In this document: one piece after another, positions 16,783 to 29,560 of the stretch | How the letters are laid out: the number at the start of each line of letters is the position of its first letter | Numbering within the stretch: position 1 is the stretch's first letter | Assembly (NCBI RefSeq): GCF_003206495.1 | Contig: NZ_NKUF01000003.1 | Span: 1-64,000, forward strand | DNA: 64,000 nucleotides | Origin: Gluconacetobacter entanii | GTDB taxonomy: Bacteria > Pseudomonadota > Alphaproteobacteria > Acetobacterales > Acetobacteraceae | Direction of reading: 5' to 3' | Translations under genes and position numbers: made by a program | The notes under the pieces: generated by a model | Database searches by the model: none | What the model saw: only the letters and a program-made list of their open reading frames with translations | Told to the model about the DNA's origin: nothing

Positions 16783-18610
16783 GTTGCGGGGCCTGTGCCT
16801 CAGGTGGTGCGTCCGGTGCGGCACCGGCAGGTGGGGCGGCATCCGCCGTGGCGGCGGGCAGGCGGGCCAGATCCTGCGCCGCCTGCGTGACCCCCTGCGC
16901 CTGTGCGCGCTGCAGCCACAGGCGCGCGCGCGCAGGGTCCGCCGTGCCCGCAAGCCCCCGGGCGAGGTAGCGCCCGAGCATGAGTTGCGCCAGCGCGTTT
17001 CCCCCCTGCGCGCCCTGCGTGAACCAGTGCTGGGCCTGTGTGCGGTCGGTCGGGATATCGTGCCCGCCGCCATACATCGCGCCGAGCGAGAACATGGCGT
17101 CGGCCAGTCCCTGCTGCGCGGCCTGATGATACAGCGCCAGTGCCGCGTCATGGTCGCGCGGGCCGCCATGTCCCGTCACATGCATCTGTGCGGCCGCGGC
17201 CTGCGCTTCCGCCATGCCGGCGCGGGCCGCCTGCATGATCCAGTGGCGCGCCGCCACCGGGTCGGCCGCAACGCCCTGTCCGCCCAGCAGCATGCGCCCG
17301 TACCAGTACTGCGCATTGACCACGCCCGCCTGCGCCGCATGTTGCATCCAGTGCGCGGCGCGTGCGGGCTCGGGGGCATGGCCGAATCCCTCCAGCAGGC
17401 ATTTGGCGTAATTGAAGGCCGCGACCGGATCGCCCGCGTCCGCCGCGCGTGCGAACCCGTCCGTCAGGGCATCATGCCCGCCTTCATCCCCATCCCGTAA
17501 GGCATCGGGACCGGGCCCGCCCGTCATGCTGTCGAGCACGGCGGCAAGGTCCGCCGTCGCCGCACCGTCCCCGCACGTGACGGCACGGCGCAGCCAGTGC
17601 GCCGCCGCCCGTGGGTCCGGGGCGGGCAGGCCACGGCCGGACATGCACATCACCGCCATCATGCGGCAGGCGTCGGCGCGCCCGGCCTGTGCCGCGCGGC
17701 GGTACCATGACATCGCCTCGTGGTCGCTGGCCATTTCCGAGATGCCGCGCGCATGCAGGTCGCCCACCACGATCGCGGCCTCGCGGTCGCCCTGCAGGGC
17801 CGCGCGGCGCAGCCATGTCTCCGCCCGCAGGACATCGCGCGCCACACCCCGCCCACGCAGCAGCGCCATGCCATAGCGCGCGCAGGCGGGACGGATATCC
17901 TGCTCCGCCGCCTGCTGGTACATCCGCGCCGCCGCCGCGAGGTCGATCTCTCCCCCCCGCCCGGTTTCATGCAGCATGCCCAGCACGTAGCATGCACTGC
18001 CCAGTCCCTCCGCCGCGGCCTTGTGCAGGGCGTCCATCGCCGCCGCGGCATCCGTGTCCAGCCTGGCAAGCCCCAGCCCCAGATAGCCCTGTGCGCATCC
18101 GGCTTCGGCGGCAAGGGTGCTCCATTCCCGTGCCGCCGCAAGGTCGCGCACCTCCTCCGGGCCATGGGCCAGCAGGTGGCCATACAGCGCCTGCGCATCA
18201 GGCAGGCCCAGTTCGGCGGCGCGCCCGATCCAGCGCGTTGCCTCCACCGGGTCATGGGCGGGGACGGGGGGCGCATCCCCGCCGGGCAGCAAGGTGCGCG
18301 CCGGGTCAGTGTGCGCAATGTCGAGCAGCAGCAGCATGCCAAAGGCAAAGCAGGATTCCGTATGCCCCGCCTGCGCCCCGCGCCGCAGCCAGCGCGCTCC
18401 CTCGGGCACGCTCGGCGCGGTGCCAAGACCGTCGAGATAGGCCTGCGCCACACGGAACTGCGCCTGCGCCATGCCGTCGCGCGCCATCTGCCCCAGCAGG
18501 GCGAAGCCGCGCGCGGCCTCCCCGCCTTCGAGCAGGCGGCAGGCATGCTCATAGGCGGCCCCCGGCGCGATGCCCGCGAAAAAACGGTCGAAAATGCGCG
18601 AGATTTTCAT
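16769..18610 (-). CDS. Sel1-repeat (SLR) protein
   Basis: 613 residues built mainly from about a dozen Sel1-like repeats of about 36 residues, such as AQYWYGRMLLGGQGVAADPVAARHWIMQAARAG and AMFSLGAMYGGGHDIPTDRTQAQHWFTQGAQGG. The N-terminal 20 residues (MKISRIFDRFFAGIAPG) are moderately amphipathic and not a clear signal peptide. The C-terminus is Ala/Pro-rich. Such solenoids bind other proteins. It is 12 bases after the HlyD-type adaptor gene and overlaps the next gene, so it likely acts with the secretion or glycosylation machinery. Confidence 0.88.
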   Translation of the reverse strand: MKISRIFDRFFAGIAPGAAYEHACRLLEGGEAARGFALLGQMARDGMAQAQFRVAQAYLDGLGTAPSVPEGARWLRRGAQAGHTESCFAFGMLLLLDIAHTDPARTLLPGGDAPPVPAHDPVEATRWIGRAAELGLPDAQALYGHLLAHGPEEVRDLAAAREWSTLAAEAGCAQGYLGLGLARLDTDAAAAMDALHKAAAEGLGSACYVLGMLHETGRGGEIDLAAAARMYQQAAEQDIRPACARYGMALLRGRGVARDVLRAETWLRRAALQGDREAAIVVGDLHARGISEMASDHEAMSWYRRAAQAGRADACRMMAVMCMSGRGLPAPDPRAAAHWLRRAVTCGDGAATADLAAVLDSMTGGPGPDALRDGDEGGHDALTDGFARAADAGDPVAAFNYAKCLLEGFGHAPEPARAAHWMQHAAQAGVVNAQYWYGRMLLGGQGVAADPVAARHWIMQAARAGMAEAQAAAAQMHVTGHGGPRDHDAALALYHQAAQQGLADAMFSLGAMYGGGHDIPTDRTQAQHWFTQGAQGGNALAQLMLGRYLARGLAGTADPARARLWLQRAQAQGVTQAAQDLARLPAATADAAPPAGAAPDAPPEAQAPQHVAR

Positions 18611-18622
18611 GGTGCCGACAAA

Positions 18623-20107
18623 TCAGGGCTCACGCATGCCATTGGTCATCGCAGGGATCAGCTTGTTGAGCAGGTACTGCATGATGGTGCGTCGGCCGAC
18701 ATGGATGTCCGCCTCCACCGGCATGCCGGGCTGCGGGCGGAAGAAGGGCGGAACCCCGTGCAGGCTGTAGCGGTCGATCGCCAGGCGCACGCGGTAATAG
18801 GCCGCCTGCGGATCGCCCGAGGTATCGGAGGTGCCGCCTTCCTGCGCCGTCATGCCGCCTGCGACGTTCGTGCCACCACCCGCGAAGGAATCCGCGCTGA
18901 TGACGCGTACCGTGGCGTCCGCCCCGCCATACTGCGTATAGGGGAAGGCCGCGAATTTCAGCAGCGCCCTGTCGCCGGTGCGGACATAGCCGACATCCAG
19001 CCCCCGCATCACGGATTCCACCTCCAGCCGCCCGTCGATCGGAACCAGCGTCATCAGTGGGGAGGCCGCCTGCAGCACCGACCCGGTGGACAGGCGCGCG
19101 ATGCTGAGCACCACGGCGTCCTTCTGCGCGCGCATCTGCACCAGCGTGTGATGCAGCATCGCCTTGCGATAGCTGCTGTCGGCATCGGCAAGGTGATGCT
19201 GCGCCACGCTGAGGTCCTGGTACACCGTCGCCTGCCAGTTGCCGATATAGCCGTCGCGCTGCGCCTTCATCGCGTCCAGCCGTGCGCGCGTGGCCTCCGC
19301 ATCGTGGCGCGCGGTGATCTGCGAGCGCACGACCTCCATCAGGCTGTCCTGCGAGGCGAGGGTGGACAGGCGGCTGCCGACCTGTTCGCGCTGCAGGCGT
19401 TCGCGCATGTCGCGCACGTCACTCGCCACCTTTGCGCTGGCGGCGTACATCGCCGTGCTGGCCTCGTATCCCTGCAGGTCGCTCTGCAGGCCGGCCACCT
19501 GGCGGTCGTAATTGGCGACCTTGGCGGAATATTCGGATTTGCGGCGCATGAAATCCGCCGCCTCCTGCACCGAGGCAGGGTCGGACATGTCCGGGGCATA
19601 GTCCCGTCCCGCCGCCTCCGCCGACAGGCGCGCCACTTCCGCGCGGTAGGATGCGGCCTGCTTGCGCATGTTCTCCACGTCGGCGTCGCTCAGCGTGGGG
19701 TCGAGTTCCGCGAGGATGTCGCCCTTGTGGACGATGTCGCCCTCATGCACGTTGATCGAACGGATGATCGACGTCTCGAGCGGCTGCACGACAAGGGTGC
19801 CGTCGGCCGCGACCAGCCGCCCGTTCGTCGTGACCACCCGGTCCAGCGGCAGGAACGTCATCACCAGCAGCCCCGCGATCGCAAGGCCGCCGATCACCCA
19901 GATGATGTACAGCGCCGCGTCCTGCGGCGGCATGTCGATCAGCGCGGCGCTGGGCGAATAGAACTCCAGCAGGCCGGGCGGCATCGCCGTCGCACCAGCA
20001 TCGGTGGCGGGCAGCAGGCGGGCAAGCCCGCGGCTGGCGTTGGCGGTCGCGTCGTGCGCCCCGTCCGGGGTGTCGGCATCATGGGGGGTCATGTCGCGCT
20101 CGCTCAT
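18623..20107 (-). CDS. HlyD-family type I secretion membrane fusion protein
   Basis: 494 residues. A cytosolic N-terminus of about 60 residues is followed by one membrane segment (AALYIIWVIGGLAIAGLLVMTF). Next come the lipoyl half-motif VVTTNGRLVAADGTLVVQPLETSIIRSINVHEGDIVHKGD, a long coiled-coil hairpin (about residues 150-320) and a C-terminal beta region ending PGMPVEADIHVGRRTIMQYLLNKLIPAM, typical of HlyD/PrtE adaptors. It would connect the ABC exporter to a TolC-like channel. The ATG overlaps the end of the ABC gene by 4 bases (ATGA), so co-translation is expected. Confidence 0.93.
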   Translation of the reverse strand: MSERDMTPHDADTPDGAHDATANASRGLARLLPATDAGATAMPPGLLEFYSPSAALIDMPPQDAALYIIWVIGGLAIAGLLVMTFLPLDRVVTTNGRLVAADGTLVVQPLETSIIRSINVHEGDIVHKGDILAELDPTLSDADVENMRKQAASYRAEVARLSAEAAGRDYAPDMSDPASVQEAADFMRRKSEYSAKVANYDRQVAGLQSDLQGYEASTAMYAASAKVASDVRDMRERLQREQVGSRLSTLASQDSLMEVVRSQITARHDAEATRARLDAMKAQRDGYIGNWQATVYQDLSVAQHHLADADSSYRKAMLHHTLVQMRAQKDAVVLSIARLSTGSVLQAASPLMTLVPIDGRLEVESVMRGLDVGYVRTGDRALLKFAAFPYTQYGGADATVRVISADSFAGGGTNVAGGMTAQEGGTSDTSGDPQAAYYRVRLAIDRYSLHGVPPFFRPQPGMPVEADIHVGRRTIMQYLLNKLIPAMTNGMREP

Positions 20108-22282
20108 TCTTCGGACTCATGAAGGTCGGGCAGCATGTCCGCCTCCGCGATGTCGGGCGGCGCGGACTGGTGGCGGTTCTGCTGCATCCACAGCGTGCGG
20201 TAGATCTCGCAACGGCGGAGCAGGACCGCGTGCGGGGCGATATCGACCACATGCCCCTGGTCCATCACGCAGATCTGGTCACATTCCATCAGCGACGACA
20301 GCCGGTGCGAGACGATGACCATCGTGCGCCCGCGCGCAAGGCGCTGCAGGTTGGCGTTGACCAGCGCCTCGCTCTCGGGGTCGAGGGCGGAGGTCGCCTC
20401 GTCAAGGATCATCAGGCGCGGGTCGGAAATCACCGCGCGCGCGATGGCGAGGCGCTGGCGCTGCCCGCCGGAGATGTTGGTGGAGCCTTCCTCGATCCAT
20501 GTCTCATACCCTGCGGGCATGCGTTCGATGAATTCCTCCGCCCCGGCAAGGCGCGCGGCGCGGACCACCGCCTCCATCGTCAGGCCGGGGCGGCCTGCGA
20601 CGATGTTGTCGCGGATGGTGCCGCGGAACAGGAAATTGTCCTGCAGCACCACCCCGCACGAACGCCGCAGGTAGGTCAGGTTGATTTCGCGCAGGTCGAT
20701 CCCGTCAAGCCGCAGGTAGCCGGTATAGGACCGGCTGACGCCCTGCAGCAGGCGCGTAATCGTGGACTTGCCCGACCCGCTGCGTCCCACCAGGCCCAGC
20801 ATCGTGCCCGCCGGGACGTTGAACGTGACATCCGACAGCGCGGGCGTCGGTGCACCGGGATAGGTGAAGCAGACATCGACAAAGGACAGCGCCCCATGGA
20901 TGGCCGGGCGCATGCCGGTGGTCAGCGCCTGCGTTTCGGTGGGACGGTTCAGCACCGACCAGGCCGCCAAGCATGGTGAACGCCATCAGCGCGCCTGCCT
21001 CCAGCCCGGTGGAGGTGGAGGAAATGGCCAGGTACGCCCCGATCAGGATGATGCCGCGATTGATGAACAGGTCGAGCGGCATGACCATCGTGTTGATCCA
21101 GTTGCCCATCCGCCCCGACGCCAGCGACGTGCGCACGACATCGGCGGTGCGTTCGTCCCACAGTCGGCGGCGGCTGGGTTCCAGCGCCAGCGTCTTGATG
21201 GTGCGGATGCCCGAGACGGTTTCATACATGACGGCGTTGCGCGCCATCTCGGCATTGACCTGCCGCCCCACCAGCCGTCCCATCGGGGTCATGCCGATCA
21301 CGACCACCAGCCCGATCGCCCCCGCCGCCGCCAGTGTCATCCACGCCAGCGTCGCGCTGAGCCAGAACAGCACCGGCAGGATCACCACCAGCGTAAAGAG
21401 GTCGAGGAAGGTGGACAGCAGCCGCCCGGTCATGAACTGCCGCACCTTGTAGATGGCGGACACGCGGCCGATGACGTTGCCCGCCTGCGCGCGTTCGAAG
21501 AATTCCAGCGGCAGCGCGAGCAGCCTGTCGAACACCGCGAGCGAGATTTTCGTGTCGAGGCGCGTGCTGATGACCAGCGTGAGTTCCCGCCGCCCGTAGC
21601 TGAGCAGGATTTCATACAGGCTCATGACGATGACAAGCCCGCTGATGGAGATCAGCGTTGACATGGAGTGGTAGTTCACCACCCGGTCGATCACCTGCAT
21701 GACGATCAGCGGCGGGAAGATCGCAAGGACGCTGATGACCATCGACGCCAGGATGATGTTGCGCAGCAGGGCGCGTTCGCCCAGCACCATATGCGCCAGC
21801 CACGTGGCGTCGATCGGCGGTTCGGCCTGGCGTGTCTCGCTGCGGGCGCGCACCAGCAGGACATCGCCGGTCCATGCCTGTTCCATGCGCAGTCCGTCCA
21901 CCGCGACCGGCGCGCTGCCGTCCGGGGCGAACGGGTCCACCAGCCATACGACGCCATCGCCTGCGTCCGCGCCGACCATCAGGCCGGCCGACCCGTCGGT
22001 GAACATCAGCACGATCGGCGGGACGTCGCGCATCTGCACCAGCGTCGCCCATTGCAGGTGCATGCCGCGCGCGCTCAGGCCGTTTTCCTCCAGCCAGCGG
22101 GCAAGGGACGCGACGGAGGGGACCTCTTCACCCGGTTCCGCCCGGTAATCACGGGCCTCAAGGTCGATACCATGAAATTTTGCCGCCCGAACCACCGCCT
22201 GCAGCCGTACCATGACGGGTGCGTGGGGTTCATCCTCCGGTGGGGGAAGGGCGGGATCTGTCTTCGGGTCCAGAGCGCCCAC
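20104..22282 (-). pseudogene. Type I secretion ABC exporter with C39-like domain, broken by internal deletion and frameshift
   Basis: The 5' part (22282 to about 20965) encodes a C39-peptidase-like domain without any Cys in its first 150 residues, so protease-dead as in HlyB, followed by six membrane helices ending GLEAGALMAFTMLGG. The 3' part (about 20970-20104) in another frame encodes VLNRPTE, the Walker A GRSGSGKST, signature ISGGQRQRLAIARA and Walker B LMILDEATSALD. In relatives about 25-30 residues (xVxxPLVxLxxLxxEFQxxxxSV) separate MLGG from VLNRP. These are absent here and the frame changes, so the gene lost about 80 bases. The exporter is probably inactive unless the halves assemble separately (TTG at 20970). 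Confidence 0.85.
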
Positions 22283-22362
22283 GGTGATCCCCTGCTTGCA
22301 ATGCTGTCGTCAAATGAAGCCTGCAAACTAGGTCCAGAAAGCAAAATGTTTCTTAACGGCGG

Positions 22363-22812
22363 CTAGGCGTTTTCACCCGTCTGTTCGTCGGTCGCGCGAT
22401 AGCGGGCGCGCACGACGATATCGGTCGTGACGTCACGGCGCAGCGCGGGCAGGGACGCCGCGTCGGCCATGACCACCACGCGCGCGAACCACGCGATGTC
22501 CCCCGTCGCGCGCCTGCGGAACAGGTCGCCAAGCAGCGCGCCGATTCCCCCCCGCCCGAGGCAGCACCCGCATCCCGCCCCGTGCCCGAACGCGGTGGGC
22601 GCGGGCGGGGCGAAGGGCACGACCGCCGCCCATCCCCGGTCCTGTGCCGCGGCCGGGGCGTCAGGCCCCACGCGCACCAGCACGGCGCGGGCGTCGGGGG
22701 GCAGCGCGCCGGGTCCGCACAGGTCAAGGCGGATGCGTCCGTCATCGTCTTGCATATCGGGGCCTTTCGTTTCGGGGCCTTTCGTCCGGGGCCGGGGCGC
22801 GATGTCGGGCAT
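22363..22812 (-). CDS. Unknown small protein with a GCGCC motif
   Basis: About 149 residues from ATG 22812, which has AAAGGA 9 bases before it; ATG 22755 (MQDDDGRIRLDL) is an alternative with AAAGG at good spacing. The middle carries FGHGAGCGCCLGRGGIGALLGDLFRRR followed by FARVVVMADAASLPAL. This recalls the CxCC loop and following strand of COG0523 (CobW-type) metal GTPases, but no Walker A motif is visible, so it may be a divergent or truncated relative. It lies 80 bases upstream of the ABC exporter in the same direction. Function unknown. Confidence 0.6.
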   Translation of the reverse strand: MPDIAPRPRTKGPETKGPDMQDDDGRIRLDLCGPGALPPDARAVLVRVGPDAPAAAQDRGWAAVVPFAPPAPTAFGHGAGCGCCLGRGGIGALLGDLFRRRATGDIAWFARVVVMADAASLPALRRDVTTDIVVRARYRATDEQTGENA

Positions 22813-23066
22813 GCGCGGGTGTCCTTTGCGATATCGTGCGTGCCGTCCGTCCGCCACCCCGTCATGCGGGTGGGCATGGCGCGGGGGACCGATCGGCGCG
22901 AAATGCGTTATGGACGCATCCCTGAACTGGACAGGCATGCGGGAGTAGGGGAATAAGATGGGCATGAACCGGCATGTTTGCGATGCCGCGGGTGTTCCGT
23001 CCCCTTCCATGCCTTCGTGTTCCGGTACGGCTGCACCCTTTGCGCATATGACAGATCAGGATACCC

Positions 23067-26576
<3,510 letters not shown>

Positions 26577-26586
26577 AGGGTCACGC

Positions 26587-26614
26587 CGTGCGCGCGGGTG
26601 ATGCCGCGCGCACG
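26587..26614 (+). terminator. Strong hairpin after metH
   Basis: An 11-bp perfect GC stem CGTGCGCGCGG / CCGCGCGCACG with a 6-base loop begins 10 bases after the metH stop. It lacks a T tract, so it is a probable but not classical terminator. Confidence 0.5.
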
Positions 26615-26652
26615 TTGTTGACCGCGAACCTGTTGGCCCCCATCATCGGGAC

Positions 26653-27093
26653 ATGTCCCATCCCGACGACCATGACAGTGCCGATCCGGATTCTGGCCTG
26701 CGGGCCGGGGCGGTGATGACGCGGCTTTATGAAGGTCTGCGCGCGCGTGCGGGGAATGATGGCGCCGCGCGGGCCGGTATTGCGCCCGATGCGCGTGAAC
26801 TGGCGCATATCCGTGCGGCGGCCCGGCAGTTCACCATCCAGGCCGAACAGTGCCTGATCGCCCTGATGAGCGAGGATCATGGCGCACTGGTGCGCCACAG
26901 CGCCGATGTCCTGTCGGAACTGGTGCGGACCTGGGTGGCCTGCGGGATCGACCCGGAGGATATCTGGATCGAACTTGACCGTCGTACGCGCATGGGCAAC
27001 CTGCTGCTGGCGCTGAATACGGCCGAACGCCGCAGCGCCGCCCCCGCCCTGCGCCGCCGCCCGTGGAAGATCCGCACCACCAAGCTGCCATAA
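26653..27093 (+). CDS. HisE/MazG-like all-alpha protein of unknown function
   Basis: 146 residues. The central part (residues 60-110, QFTIQAEQCLIALMSEDHGALVRHSADVLSELVRTWVACGIDPEDIWIELDRR) follows the layout of HisE-type phosphoribosyl-ATP pyrophosphatases: EExxE helix, then AADxxxHL, then GxxxEDVxxELxRR. The metal-binding EExxE motif is reduced to QAEQC and the later His is Glu, whereas the Asp of SADVLSEL is kept. It may therefore bind nucleotides without hydrolysing them, or act on another substrate. N- and C-termini are charged and probably flexible. It is not linked to other his genes except hisC 35 kb away. Confidence 0.72.
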   Translation: MSHPDDHDSADPDSGLRAGAVMTRLYEGLRARAGNDGAARAGIAPDARELAHIRAAARQFTIQAEQCLIALMSEDHGALVRHSADVLSELVRTWVACGIDPEDIWIELDRRTRMGNLLLALNTAERRSAAPALRRRPWKIRTTKLP

Positions 27094-27121
27094 GCCGCGC
27101 TTACGTAATACACTGAAAGTA

Positions 27122-27204
27122 AAAGAAGTTTTTGGTGAAGCTTTTTTCAAAAAGCTTCAAGGAACGTCGCCTTTTTGAAAAAAGGCGACACCCAAAAACT
27201 TTTG
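27122..27204. repeat. Double-hairpin dispersed repeat, copy B
   Basis: The best complete copy. The left flank AGAAGTTTTTGGTG mirrors the right flank CACCCAAAAACTTTT. Between them are GAAGC(T)n/(A)nGCTTC and GTCGCCTTTTT/AAAAAGGCGAC hairpins. It lies between the HisE-like gene and cvpA, both on the plus strand, and probably terminates the former. The rest of this 375-base gap (27205-27468) shows no gene or RNA that I can recognise. Confidence 0.82.
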
Positions 27205-27468
27205 ATCTTTTCTCCATCAGTCCGGCCGCCCATGCACAGTGTCACGTCTGCGCGGGGGAATTGATGGTTTTCCCCCTATGAACCGGAACGGGCAGGTGGC
27301 ATAAGCACCCCGGCGGCGGGGCATCGCCACAGGTGCAGATGCCCTTATTCCCGCCGGAGCAGAAGGAACAGCGCGATCCATGGATCGGGTCCATGCCCGC
27401 TGCGTGTCCGCCCCCCCGGCGCGCAGGATTTTCCCCCGGTCGGTCCCTCCCTGCCTGTCTTGTGGCGG

Positions 27469-27993
27469 ATGAACTGGATCGACATTGCCTGCCTGTCCAT
27501 TGTCGGACTTTCGACGGTGGTCGGCGCCGTACGCGGCTTCTCGCGCGAAGTGCTTGGCATTGCCGCGTGGACGATGGCGGGCATCCTGGCCTTTAGCTGG
27601 CACGGTTTCCTGATCCCCTATGCCGCGCAGTGGGTGCACACGCCGTTGCTGGCGCGTGCGGCGGCGCTGGGGATAATGTTCATCGCGCTCCTTGTCGTTT
27701 TCACCATGACGGCCCATCTGTCGGGTCAGGCCGTGCGTGGCTCCGTCCTGGGGGGAATCGACAGGATGCTGGGGCTGCTGTTCGGGGTGCTGCGCGGGTA
27801 TGCCTGCCTGCTTGTGCTGTATATGGCGGTGTGTTTCCTCATGCCGCAGGACACATGGCCCGATGCCATGAATGACAGCCGGATTGTCCCCCTTATTGGC
27901 GACAGTACGACATACCTGTCGCATTTTACGTCCGATTCCATCACGCCACACCTTGCGCAACCGGCGCGAACGCGTCATGACGCGCCAATCTGA
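27469..27993 (+). CDS. cvpA: CvpA family membrane protein
   Basis: 174 residues with four membrane segments and the CvpA pattern: MNWIDIACLSIVGLSTVVGAVRGFSREVLGIAAW at the N-terminus, then LSGQAVRGSVLGGIDRMLGLLFGVLRGYA. CvpA is needed for colicin V production in E. coli and helps envelope tolerance; its molecular activity is unknown. It precedes purF, the same order as in E. coli and many proteobacteria, with 52 bases between. The ATG at 27469 is preferred to an earlier in-frame start at 27460. Confidence 0.92.
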   Translation: MNWIDIACLSIVGLSTVVGAVRGFSREVLGIAAWTMAGILAFSWHGFLIPYAAQWVHTPLLARAAALGIMFIALLVVFTMTAHLSGQAVRGSVLGGIDRMLGLLFGVLRGYACLLVLYMAVCFLMPQDTWPDAMNDSRIVPLIGDSTTYLSHFTSDSITPHLAQPARTRHDAPI

Positions 27994-28045
27994 ACCTTCC
28001 GCCGGTCCCCGCCGCCGCTGTCCGCCAAGGAAAGATCGCTGATCC

Positions 28046-29560
28046 ATGTCCCGCATCCGCTTCTCCGCCTCGTCCGGTTCTCCCATGCAGGCATGCGCGC
28101 CGAACGATGACGTTCCGGCCCAATGGCATGACGATGACAAGCCGCATGAGGAATGTGGCGTCTTTGGTGTGTGGAACACCAAGGGGGCGTCGGCGCTGAC
28201 GGCGCTGGGCCTGCATGCGCTGCAGCATCGCGGGCAGGAAGCCACCGGCATCGTGTCGTATGACGGTGAGCGTTTCCACACGCACAAGGGACTGGGCCTG
28301 GTGGGCGACGTCTTTGGCGATGCACAGGTGATGGCCACCCTGCCGGGCCACAGCGCGGTGGGCCATAACCGGTACGCCACCACGGGCGCGACCCTGATCC
28401 GCAATGTGCAGCCCCTGTTCGCCGATTTCGAATTCGGCGGCCTTGCGGTGGCGCATAACGGCAACCTGACCAATGCCGAGACCCTGCGCAAGGCGCTGGT
28501 GCGCCGTGGCTGCATCTTCCAGTCCACGACCGACAGCGAGGTGTTCATCCACCTGATCGCCATTTCGCTGTATGCGAGTGTGGAAGACCGCCTGATCGAC
28601 GCGCTCAAGCAGGTGCTGGGCGCGTATTCGCTGGTGGCGCTGTCGCGTGATGCGCTGATGGGCGTGCGTGACCCGCTGGGCGTGCGCCCGCTGATCCTGG
28701 GGCAGATCCCCGGCGAGGAGGGAGAAGGCCCGACCTTGGTGCTGGCGAGCGAGACCTGCGCGCTGGACATCGTCGGGGCGGAGTTCGTGCGCGACGTCGA
28801 ACCGGGCGAGATTGTCGTCATCAATGACGAGGGCATCCGCTCCATCCGGCCATTCAACACCAAGCAGTCGCGTTTCTGCGTGTTCGAATACATCTATTTC
28901 GCGCGGCCCGATTCCGTCATGGACGGGAAGGCGGTGTATGACACGCGCAAGCAGATCGGCGTCGAACTGGCGCGTGAAAGCGCGGTGGAGGCGGACGTGA
29001 TCGTCCCGGTGCCCGATTCCGGCGTGCCGTCGGCCATGGGCTATTCCGTTGCCAGCGGCATTCCCTTCGAACTGGGGATCATCCGCAACCATTACGTAGG
29101 CCGCACCTTCATCGAACCCACCGACCAGATCCGCAACCTTGGCGTGAAGCTGAAACATTCCACCAACCGTCCGGTTCTGGATGGCAAGCGGGTGATCCTG
29201 GTGGATGATTCGATCGTGCGTGGCACCACCTCGCGCAAGATCGTGGACATGGTGCGCGCGGCGGGGGCGAAGGAAGTGCATATGCGCATTTCCTCCCCGC
29301 CGACGATGCATTCGTGCTTCTACGGCATCGACACGCCCGAACGCAGCAAACTGCTGGCGGCGCAGCATAACCTTGAGGAAATGGCCGAACTGATCGGTGT
29401 GGATTCGCTGGCGTTCATTTCCTTTGACGGCCTGTATCGCGCGCTGGGTTACAAGGATCGCGACGGGGCGTGCAACCGGTATTGCGATGCCTGCTTCACC
29501 GGCGACTATCCCATCGAACTGGTGGACTATAACGCTGAACATCCCAACGTCCCGGCGTGA
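28046..29560 (+). CDS. purF: Amidophosphoribosyltransferase
   Basis: 504 residues. An N-terminal propeptide of about 36 residues precedes the catalytic Cys37 in EECGVFGVW, which becomes the N-terminal nucleophile of the glutaminase domain. The glutaminase domain shows [11 protein letters not shown] and GHNRYATTG. The phosphoribosyltransferase domain has PRPP-loop [16 protein letters not shown]-terminal Cys residues near [26 protein letters not shown] are consistent with the Fe-S-containing Bacillus-type enzyme. It makes 5-phosphoribosylamine, the first committed step of purine synthesis. The following SDR gene overlaps its stop. Confidence 0.97.
   Translation: MSRIRFSASSGSPMQACAPNDDVPAQWHDDDKPHEECGVFGVWNTKGASALTALGLHALQHRGQEATGIVSYDGERFHTHKGLGLVGDVFGDAQVMATLPGHSAVGHNRYATTGATLIRNVQPLFADFEFGGLAVAHNGNLTNAETLRKALVRRGCIFQSTTDSEVFIHLIAISLYASVEDRLIDALKQVLGAYSLVALSRDALMGVRDPLGVRPLILGQIPGEEGEGPTLVLASETCALDIVGAEFVRDVEPGEIVVINDEGIRSIRPFNTKQSRFCVFEYIYFARPDSVMDGKAVYDTRKQIGVELARESAVEADVIVPVPDSGVPSAMGYSVASGIPFELGIIRNHYVGRTFIEPTDQIRNLGVKLKHSTNRPVLDGKRVILVDDSIVRGTTSRKIVDMVRAAGAKEVHMRISSPPTMHSCFYGIDTPERSKLLAAQHNLEEMAELIGVDSLAFISFDGLYRALGYKDRDGACNRYCDACFTGDYPIELVDYNAEHPNVPA

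Noticed and set aside
22813-23066. Possible cobalamin or SAM/SAH riboswitch upstream of metH
   Set aside because: No B12 box or SAM/SAH riboswitch core could be found by eye in the 254 bases before the start.
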